Shown: piece by piece, positions 56,043 through 64,000 of the stretch
Layout: every line of letters begins with the position of its first letter
Numbering within the stretch: position 1 is the first letter of the stretch
Assembly: GCF_024679245.1 (NCBI RefSeq)
Contig: NC_090173.1
Coordinates: forward strand, 11,914,513 to 11,978,512
Length of the DNA stretch: 64,000 nucleotides
Reading direction: 5' to 3'
From: Pseudorasbora parva
Lineage: Eukaryota; Chordata; Actinopteri; Cypriniformes; Gobionidae
Notes under the pieces: generated by a model
Told to the model about the DNA's origin: nothing
Database searches by the model: none
Seen by the model: the letters and a program-made list of their open reading frames with translations, nothing else
Translations under genes and position numbers: made by a program

Positions 56043-57928
56043 TGCTACACTGTGTGATATTTCCCCCATCTAGCGGTGTGAAGGTATATGACCAGGGCTC
56101 TACGCTAACTTTTTTCTTGAGGAGCACTTGTGCTCCTAATTAAAAAAAATTAGGAGCACAGTCAAAAATGTAGGAGCACATTCTAATCCATCAAACACAT
56201 TCCAATTATATCCTTCCCATTACAGGACGATATTTGTCCTTTAATGTCCAGGGTCATTTTTACCATTATAAGAGCAATGTTTTCTAATCTTATTAAATGT
56301 ATGCATCATCTGTCAATTTCTTAAATTCAACATAATTCTGACATTATATTATCATTAACTTCTGAGAGTACAGCACAAATACACACAAAAAGCAGAACTG
56401 GACTTCATACTATCAAACACCTATGCATTTAATGCATGAGTTAATGTTGTATGAATGTTTTACATATACGTTTTTGAATTTAGAAATATTAAACTTTAAA
56501 AGTTTAATATTTTAAATAAAAAAAGTCCATGCAAAGTATAAATATGAAAATAAAAACCGCAAGTAGGTGGCGGCAAGTCATTCAGTCAATAGTTCAAAAC
56601 ACAAGATTCATTTGAATCGAATCGCTTGGGGATGCGAATCAGTTCTGGTGAGGCTTTGATTTTCACAAATAGAAAATGTTGTGGCTAAAACGTTGTTACT
56701 TAATATCAACTTGTCTATTAGATTTTTGTACGAGATCAGTATCACACATGCAATCATGCCAATACTCGGAGCTATAGCAAGCCGTAACTTTTGGCGCTCT
56801 GGCGCTTCATAAACAGAACCGCATGCGTCTCGCGGAAGAACATTGCAGCCGGATCTACTTCTCTCTGTTTGTGGTGAGCATAGACCGTAAAAAAGGTGGT
56901 GAGTCACGCAAATATTGTGCTAATCCGCAGCGGGAATAATTTATTTTGTGTGTAACGTTACAGTGATTCAGAATAAGACAAAAACCCGGTTTGGAAAAAA
57001 TCTTCATGATATACTCGCTCATTATATACATTTAGTATTTTTTTTAAACAGCATGTGTGATAAAGATTAACTCAAGGGCTTTTTAAATGTATTATTAATA
57101 CATTATTGTTTGATGGCATTTATGCCCCAAGCATCCGCTAATTTCTGGGCTTGCTTATGATAATCCAAACGTGGTATTTCCAGTTAATTTTGATTTGGCT
57201 GATAAACAGCGCGAAGCGTCTGGTAAAGTGCGCATGGCTGCGTCGTCAGACTCGTCACACATGTTTCACTTCAATCGTTGTAAACAATCGTTGTTTGAAG
57301 TGTAGTCTGTCGCACACGTTTTTGCACTTTTTCTGCTGAGTGCTGACTGAAGGCATGAAAAGCAGTTGATTGCAGTAGGAAACATAGCCTAACAGTTTCT
57401 CAGTGTTGATTCAGTCAGTGTTGTAGTTTTTATTCCGATTGTACACATCCATCGGGTCACTCGCACCGGTGCGCCTAAATATTTTTTCACAGTCGCACGC
57501 AGTAATTTTTAGGCGTAAATGCGCCCAAAATGGGCGTTATGTAGAGCCCTGATGACCATCCAGCGAATATTAGTTTCTGTTCCTCTCAGTTCTGATTTCG
57601 TTTTAACTTCTACGGTGGCTGATTTAGTCCAAGATTAACATGGCAATCTCCCTCTTCACATTCGCCACGGTGCCATCGAGTGTTAAAACGCGAAGCTTTA
57701 ATTTACGGGTATGTCCCTCTTTGGCTAATGTACTTTCAAGATGGAGGAGCAACATGGCGACCGGCATTCGAACCCCTCACCCGTATGTATTTTCAATGGC
57801 ATATTATAAACTTACGAGAATACTTTATTACTTGAAAGAAGTAAATATACATTAATGAGCACATCTACTTTTGAAAGAACTAAGTGTTTTTAGCTAAGAA
57901 TCAACTAAAAAAGTTACACAGTGCAGCT
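56043..57928. mobile_element. TTAA-flanked element, split by another element
   Basis: Left TGCTACACTGTGTGATATTT and right AAGTTACACAGTGCAGCT are imperfect inverses, flanked by TTAA at 56039-56042 and 57929-57932. Without the inner insertion it is about 420 bp. Probably a piggyBac-type MITE. Confidence 0.7.
56093..57551. mobile_element. TIR element with CAGGGCTCTACG ends
   Basis: 1459 bp, left CAGGGCTCTACGCTAAC and right GTTATGTAGAGCCCTG inverse with few mismatches. ATGAC stands on both sides (56088-56092 and 57552-57556), a 5-bp duplication. The inside has GGAGCACTTGTGCTCCTAAT palindromes and GCGCCTAAATATTTTT. hAT-like ends but a shorter duplication. No transposase found. Confidence 0.75.
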
Positions 57929-57932
57929 TTAA

Positions 57933-59196
57933 AATCAGGTTGTTTCTCATTTAATTGGGTGTTTTTATTTAATTCGCTTTTATTCAATTGCAAAGCTAGC
58001 GTTCTTACCATGTTCAATAAATAATAATCCAATGCATTAAAAAAAAAAAAAAAAAAATCACAAGCCATTATTTTAAATAATTGAGCAATTGTTAATAAAT
58101 ATTAATTACCCCAAAAAAGTATCCTTCCAGCATTTCGATTAAGCAATCATAACTTCAAGTTGTTCAGTCATGACACTATTACTGCAGCATTTTAATACCC
58201 TCATCATTTATAAACAACAAGCCGTTAACCTGACAGGAGGACAAGAAAAAGAAAACATTTCTCAAAGCACACAAGCGAGAGTTCAGAGACGGTGCGCTAC
58301 GTCTGATGGAGAGATTTTCCTCCACGGCGGATAAGGGCCACCTCTCTCCATTTCGACGTTTTTGGTCCATATGGTTGGCACTGGGTGGCGTGTTTTTGTG
58401 CCAAGCCTTGTACTAAACTTTGCGCCAGGCCCCTGCAGACCTGCCACACACACATACACACACCCAGCGTCTTCAATTATCCCAGAATGCAGCGGAAAAC
58501 TATCCTGTTTATTCACTAACAAATGAAAGGAGGATTCAATCCTGCTCTTGTTCAGAAACAGAGACGACATCCGTACGTGTCTGGAATAAACACAAACCAC
58601 CAATATTAGGACTTAGCTTTAAGGAAATTAAAAGAGATGCTGATCTAAAATCAGTTTCAACGCAAAGATAAGATCCTTCAGGCTGCAAAATACAATCTGA
58701 TGCTATATTTTGATGTATTCCGGCAAAATTTTAAATGTCAACTGTTCATAAACTATCTTTGTTGAGTTTTGTTTTACGCATTATTTTGTAGCTTTTCTGC
58801 CATTGACGAGTCCAAAAAGAAAAAGCAAAACTAAAATTTTCCATGCCAAATTAAACTGATGCTTTTTATCTAAATGAGCATGTTTAATTAGTTGTTGTTC
58901 CTTTGCAAACTCCCACTTTAATTTTTTAGTTAACGGCAATAGTTTTCCTTCTCATTTTCGATTTTGATCAGGATTCACTAATGAATAAAAAGAAGAGTTT
59001 TAATAAAAAAAAGTTTAAAAAAAAGAACAGCATTTATTCAAAATAGAAATCTTCTTTAACAATATAAACCTTTACTCTCACTTTTTTTTTAACCAATTTA
59101 ACACATTCTTGCTGAATAAAAGTAATCTCTTTTCCAAAAAAATAAAAAATAAAAAGGAAAAAGTTACAGACACCCAAATTTAAATGATAGTGTATA
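57933..59196. other. unassigned sequence, presumed foxk2 intron 1
   Basis: AT-rich at both sides, with a more balanced block at 58190-58680 holding short open frames that match no family I know. No splice-framed FHA exon. Confidence 0.3.
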
Positions 59197-60781
59197 CAGT
59201 CCCTGACAAAAGTCTTGTCGCTTGTGTACAAATTGACCTAAAGTCCCGCTGAAATATATTTCTAATCAAAAATTTTTTTACAAGAAATGGCTCATTTTTA
59301 TCCCACCAGCTTTTGTGATAATATTTCAGTGAAAAACTAAACTTTCAAAAAGTATTCTAATATTCACAGCTTGGTAAAGCCCATTGAGTCAATTTTTGCA
59401 AAGACATAAGTGTTGTCTCCTTGTCATATGAGCTTCACCTGTGACTAATAATGGATCAATTAGGTCTCAAGTGTGTATAAAAAGAACCCCAGTACGCTAG
59501 ACCTTCACATCAACTGCAACTAGACCTCTGCAAACATGCCTAAGATTCACCCTGAGACTAACGTTTTGATTATCAAGAGGCTGAAGACCAGATCCACTGC
59601 TGATGTGGCAGACACCTTCAATGTGTCTCAGCGTCAAGTACAGAGGATTAAAAAAGATTTGAAGAGACTGGAGACGTTTTTGACAAGCCCAGGTCAGGCA
59701 GACCCCGCAAAACAACTGCTAAAGAGGACCGTTTGTTGGCTCGAAAATCCAAGGCCAGCCCATTTTCCACTGCAGCAGAGCTCCACGAGACCTGGTCACC
59801 TGAAGTCCCTGTGTCAACCAGAACAGTTTGTCGGATTCTGTCTCGAAATGGCCTCCATGGTCGAATCAGTGCCCAGAAGCCAGCACTAAACAAAAGACAA
59901 TTGAAAAACCGTGTGGCATTTGCCAAGGCCCACAGCCTGCTAAAAGGATGGACGCTGGAAAAGTGGCAGAAGGTGGATTTTTCAGATGAATCTTCTGTTG
60001 AATTACACCACAGTCGCCGCAAATATTGCAGGAGACCTACTGGAGCCAGAATGGATCCGAGATTCACCCAGAAAACAGTGAAGTTTGGTGGCGGAAAAAT
60101 CATGGTCTGGGGTTACATCCAGTATGGGGGTGTGCGAGAGATCTGCAGGTTGGAAGGCAACATCAATAGTCTAAAATACCAAGAAATCTTAGCTACCTCT
60201 TATGTTCCCAACCATAAAAGAGGCCAAATTCTGCAGCAGGACGGTGCTCCATCGCATACTTCCATCTCCACATCAAAGTTCCTCAAGGCGAAGAAGATCA
60301 AGATGCTCCAGGATTGGCCAGCCCAGTCACCAGACATGAACATCATTGAGCATATGTGGGGTAGGATGAAAGAGGACGCATGGAAGACGAAACCAAAGAA
60401 TATTGATGAACTCTAGGAGGCATGCAAGACTGCTTTCTTAGCTATTCCTGATGACTTCATCAATAAATTGTATGAATCCTTGCCAAACCGCATGGATGCA
60501 GTCCTTCAAGCTCATGGAAGTCATACAAGATATTACATTTGGATCTCACAGCACCACAACTTAATTTGCTGACATATTTTTGTATTTGCAGTAAATTTGT
60601 TCAATTTCTGTATAGACGTTTTTTCTGTGAAAATTATTTATTTCAGCGCATTAAACATCATTTGGGAGGGTTTTAGCTTTTCATATGAGCTATTTTTAAC
60701 ACCAATGAATTAATTAAAAGTCAGGTTAATATCAGGAATTTCTAGAAAATAGATAAGCGACAAGACTTTTGTCAGGGACTG
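59197..60781 (+). mobile_element. Tc1-like DD35E transposon, both ends present
   Basis: 1585 bp. Left CAGTCCCTGACAAAAGTCTT and right AAGACTTTTGTCAGGGACTG are perfect inverses, with TA at 59195-59196 and 60782-60783. One transposase gene, broken by a frameshift and a stop. The complete ends suggest that it can be moved by a working transposase. Confidence 0.93.
59536..60534 (+). pseudogene. Tc1-like DD35E transposase, frameshift and stop
   Basis: Starts MPKIHPETNVLIIKRLKTRS with a helix-turn-helix (STADVADTFNVSQRQVQRIK). A run of five T at about 59675-59680 shifts the frame by one base; in the other frame the GRPRKT box follows and then TVCRILSRNGLHGR. Catalytic residues are present: Asp in VDFSDESS, Asp in LQQDGAPSHTS and Glu in SPDMNIIEHMW, with 35 residues between the last two. 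TAG at 60414-60416 stands inside DEL/EACKTAF, and the reading goes on to RMDAVLQAHGSHTRYYI. The rest is intact, so it is a young copy. Confidence 0.88.
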
Positions 60782-60819
60782 TATTGTTACAAACAATTTC
60801 TACTTTAAATACATTGTTC

Positions 60820-61060
60820 TCAACTTTTTATTCATCAAAGAATCCTGAAAAAAGTATCAAGTTAGAAAAATATTAAGCAGCACAACTATTTCCAAAATTT
60901 ATAATAAATCCTCATATCAGAATGATTTCTGAAGAATCATGTGACACTGAAGATGCTGAAAATTTAGCTTTGAGCTCAAGAATAAAATGTATAAAAGCGT
61001 ATTAGCCATTATTTTAAATTGTAATATCCCAAAATATTACCTTTTGTCTTCTGTATTTTT
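60820..61060 (+). repeat. dispersed cyprinid-type repeat
   Basis: TTTTTATTCATCAAAGAATC, AATATTAAGCAGCACAACTA, AGAATGATTTCTGAAGAATC and ATGTGACACTGAAGATGCTG, shared with copies at 31400, 42015 and 49390. Confidence 0.75.
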
Positions 61061-62124
61061 GATCAATGTGCACGTTATAAAGGAATGCACAGTGTCCTCA
61101 ACAGCCCTGCAGAAAGGAAATTCAACTGAAATCACGTTAAATCGGGTGGTTTTATTCAAGATTACGCTACAAGATCTTTATTGAAATATTTATTCTATAT
61201 ATCCAAATTCCCAGAATTTCGCAACCCTAATGTTGATTCATGTTTGTTAATGAAAATACAATTGTTTATCATTTGTTTGTGTTCGTTCATGAACTAATAT
61301 CAAAGAAGCTTTCTGATTTAAAATAAATAAATGTATTAGTAAGTGCTTTGATTAACATTAAACTGATTCTATAGAAGATTTGTTCATTGTTAGTTCATTC
61401 TATCATTGTGTTTATTGTGAAGTGTTACCAGACCTGAAACCTCAGTAGAGGGCAAATCTGCTCTTAATTAGAGGCTGAAGTCAAATGTGGCACAAACTAG
61501 AATAAATAATTAACGTATAAACAAACAAAAAAAGCAACATTTTCCACATCCAGCAAACGATAAGAATACCACCACATAATCTGACAGATAAACTCTGGCC
61601 CTTCTGATGTCTGCTACTGTCAAACACATCAGTGAAGGTCCATTCAGACCCACAGCAGTCATAAACGGGCAGCGTGTCTCTCAACATCTGCAGGACATTA
61701 CAGCGGTAATGAGTCCGTTCCTTCAGCTCATGGGGTCGAATTCTTGCGCTTCAAACAAGAGTTTGATGTTCTACATGACAGCAATTGACAGGAAAATCCT
61801 CTCTGGTGTAACCACAACATTCACTGAAACTACAATGCAAAAACAACTCGAAATATTCACGATTTAAGTTCGTATGCGAAATTTACGCACGTCAAAAAAT
61901 GTATTTGACCTCACGTTATGTCAATCACGCTTGCACACTGCCTCTGAAACTTTCGTCTGTCAAAAAAAAAAAATTCGGAACAGGTTCGATTTTCTGCGTT
62001 TTCGCATCCGTAAAAACGCATTTTGACAACTCATAGCCACCGTACATATTCTAGCAAAAATACTACACATATTATTATATCACAGCTATAATTATAGCAC
62101 ACCAAGTCTCTGTAAAGCTGTGTG
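61061..62124. other. unassigned sequence
   Basis: No coding exon or element ends recognised. Confidence 0.3.
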
Positions 62125-62209
62125 TGCTGTCAGAAAAAAAGGTACTTTGCTGTCACTGGGGTGGTACCCAAAGCTACAAAACCAAAAAAGGTACTACTAT
62201 GCACTCTTA

Positions 62210-63534
62210 GGGTGTACTCACACTAGGCACGGTTGCCATGAACTGGGCCCGAGTACTATTGGCCTGCACTCACATAGGGTTTCAGCATTCGTGTCGGAGC
62301 ACGCTTACGTCATTATGGTGCGACGGTTTCGGGTTTCAGCATGCGTGTCGGAGCACGCTTACATCATTATGGTGCGACGGTTTCGGGTTTCAGCATTCGT
62401 GCCGGAGCACGCTTACGTCATTATGGTGCGACGGTTTCGGGTTTCAGCATGCGTGTCGGAGCACGCTTACGTCATTATGGTGCGACGGTTTCGGGTTTCA
62501 GCATGCGTGTCGGAGCACGCTTACGTCATTATGGTGCGACGGTTTCGGGTTTCAGCATTCGTGCCGGAGCACGCTTAGGTCATTATGGTGCGACGGTTTC
62601 GGGTTTCAGCATGCGTGTCGGAGCACGCTTACGTCATTATGGTGCGACGGTTTCGGGTTTCAGCATGCGTGTCGGAGCACGCTTACGTCATTATGGTGCG
62701 ACGGTTTCGGGTTTCAGCATTCGTGCCGGAGCACGCTTACGTCATTATGGTGCGACGGTTTCGGGTTTCAGCATTCGTGCCGGAGCACGCTTACGTCATT
62801 ATGGTGCGACGGTTTCGGGTTTCAGCATTCGTGCCGGAGCACGCTTACGTCATTATGGTGCGACGGTTTCGGGTTTCAGCATGCGTGTCGGAGCACGCTT
62901 ACGTCATTATGGTGCGACGGTTTCGGGTTTCAGCATGCGTGTCGGAGCACGCTTACATCATTATGGTGCGACGGTTTCGGGTTTCAGCATTCGTGCCGGA
63001 GCACGCTTAGGTCATTATGGTGCGACGGTTTCGGGTTTCAGCATGCGTGTCGGAGCACGCTCACGTCATTATGGTGCGCCGTTTTCGGGATAAACAGGAA
63101 GAGCGGCGCTCTCTGAACACAATTGAGTCCATCGCTCTGTTTTCTTTGTGGATAATTTTGGGTCGTTTGGTCCATGGTGGTCCACAGCCCTCTCACAGCC
63201 TGTTGTTAAACAGATGTGTCGCCTTAGTGGCGCGAAAATGTTCACGTAATCGTGCTGCTCGTATTATGAGGTTTGCAAGGTACCAGCTGAAGTGCAGCTA
63301 GGACTTTGCAGCTTTGATTACGGACTCCAGCACGGTTAGCGCTCACACTGCATGTGAACCGCGCCCGAGTCCAACTGATCCGTGCTCTGGCCCACCTCTT
63401 CCAAGCGGGCCAGGGCCGGCTAATCGAGCCGCGCCCGGGCACGGTTCGGAGCACTCACACTAGTCAATTCGAACCGCGCTTTGGTAGTCAAACGCACTCG
63501 GGCACGGTTCAAACTGGCTAGTGTGAGTACACCC
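62210..63534. mobile_element. Harbinger-like MITE carrying a 54-bp array
   Basis: GGGTGTACTCACACTAG on the left and CTAGTGTGAGTACACCC on the right are perfect inverses, followed inward by GCACGGTT/AACCGTGC words. TTA at 62207-62209 and 63535-63537 is a 3-bp duplication, as made by PIF/Harbinger transposases (TWA). No transposase. Confidence 0.82.
62279..63090. repeat. 54-bp minisatellite array, 15 units
   Basis: Unit TTTCAGCATKCGTGYCGGAG then CACGCTTACGTCATTATGGT and GCGACGGTTTCGGG. Since 54 is a multiple of three and no stop occurs, all three plus frames stay open; those frames are not taken to be proteins. Variants: ATGCGTGTC against ATTCGTGCC, and TTACATCA or TTAGGTCA in a few units. Confidence 0.95.
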
Positions 63535-63794
63535 TTAAAGTACTGATACGTACCTTTTAAGGTACTGATATGTACCATTTAGGGGTGAGTAAGGTACAAA
63601 GATGTACCTTTTCATTTTTGTACCTTAGGGTACAGCACTGTGCCTTTTTTTCTGAGTGTGTGTGTGTGTGTGTGTGAGAGAGATCGGATCCATAGACATA
63701 CTGCCAGTCTCTGTTCGAGATCAAATTAGTGGTCTTCTTTTTAATATGTGGGTCCAGTATCGCTAGCAAAGCATCAAACTGAGCACCGACACTG

Positions 63795-64000
63795 AGGGTG
63801 CGTTCACACTTGTAGTTCGGTTCGTTTGGTTCGTTTGGTCCGGACCAAAAAACAAAAACAAACATAATAGTCCTGGACCGTTTAGCGTTCACACGGGCAT
63901 TTTTAACAGCGAACCTAAAGTTACCGAACCAAAGGCACAGGGAGACGCTCACAACCTGATTGGTCGGCTTATGACGTAGGAGCTCGTTTGCCGAACATGC
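63795..64000. mobile_element. Harbinger-like element, left part, cut by window end
   Basis: GGGTGCGTTCACACTTGTAG and GTCCGGACCAAA words resemble the start of the element at 62210 (GGGTGTACTCACAC). The right end lies outside the window. Confidence 0.5.

Larger units (their letters stand above)
62125..63658. mobile_element. second element of the 12790-16619 family, with an insertion
   Basis: Left GCTGTCAGAAAAAAAGGTAC with TGCTGTCACTGGGGTGGTAC, right AGGGGTGAGTAAGGTACAAA and TACCTTAGGGTACAGCACTG to TTTTTTTCTGAG. These are the same ends as at 12790. Only about two array-like units (GTACCTTTTAAGGTACTGAT) are present. It is split by a TTA-flanked element. Confidence 0.82.

Noticed and set aside
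58179..58671. Possible FHA exon of foxk2
   Set aside because: Neither strand gives FHA motifs such as GKNGVFVDG or a proper splice frame to exon 2.
62120..63116. Open frames of up to 292 codons with 18-residue repeats
   Set aside because: The 54-bp unit has no stop in any plus frame, so all frames are open by arithmetic. The array lies within a MITE, and no promoter or splice context supports a protein.

Overview
This is eukaryotic, vertebrate DNA and almost certainly from a cyprinid-type teleost fish. It has spliced exons of the forkhead transcription-factor gene foxk2 on the minus strand, long microsatellites, several Tc1/mariner transposases, an L2-like LINE and dispersed repeats that I recognise from carp/zebrafish-type genomes. 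No bacterial genes, operons, CRISPR arrays, rRNA or tRNA genes were recognised. The exact species cannot be told from the sequence alone.

The only host gene I can support is foxk2, read right to left. Eight exons (numbered 2 to 9 after the human gene) lie at 52713-52522, 49931-49787, 47919-47773, 43532-43339, 41966-41764, 39038-38793, 38710-38498 and 34617-34415. They join in one frame across GT/AG introns and give about 513 codons plus a TAG stop. They encode the end of the FHA domain, the complete forkhead DNA-binding domain (split between exons 4 and 5) and the C-terminal region. Exon 1, with the start codon and most of the FHA domain, was not found and probably lies beyond base 64000. If so, 52714-64000 is intron 1. 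Sequence below 34415 begins as 3' UTR and passes into a repeat-filled region (1 to about 32700) with no recognisable host exon.

Most of the rest is mobile DNA. By position: a LINE tail (0.4 kb); a Tc1 3' half (2.2-2.9 kb); a hAT-like element (3.3-3.9 kb); a four-level nest of DNA transposons, the inner three each with an 8-bp target duplication (4.8-7.9 kb); an A-rich degenerate repeat (9.4-10.8 kb); two terminal-inverted-repeat (TIR) elements filled by minisatellites (12.8-16.6 and 17.9-18.9 kb); a Tc1 5' part (19.4-20.5 kb); Tc1 remnants (23.9-24.8 and 31.7-32.3 kb); a nest holding an L2-like LINE that is split by a hAT-like element (26.0-29.3 kb); a Tc1 copy with an intact transposase frame inside foxk2 intron 8 (36.7-38.4 kb); a 4.1-kb minisatellite-bearing element making up almost all of foxk2 intron 4 (43.6-47.7 kb); several MITE-like elements; a nearly complete DD35E Tc1-like copy (59.2-60.8 kb); and a second member of the 12.8-kb element family, here carrying an inserted element with a 54-bp array (62.1-63.7 kb).

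The most interesting theme is that all four large minisatellites lie between transposon-type inverted ends. Three are inside TA-flanked elements and one is inside a TTA-flanked element. One pair of related elements differs from about two units to 85 units. This suggests that such elements carry and amplify tandem arrays. In one case the array has lengthened the intron that splits the forkhead domain from roughly 150 bp to 4.2 kb.
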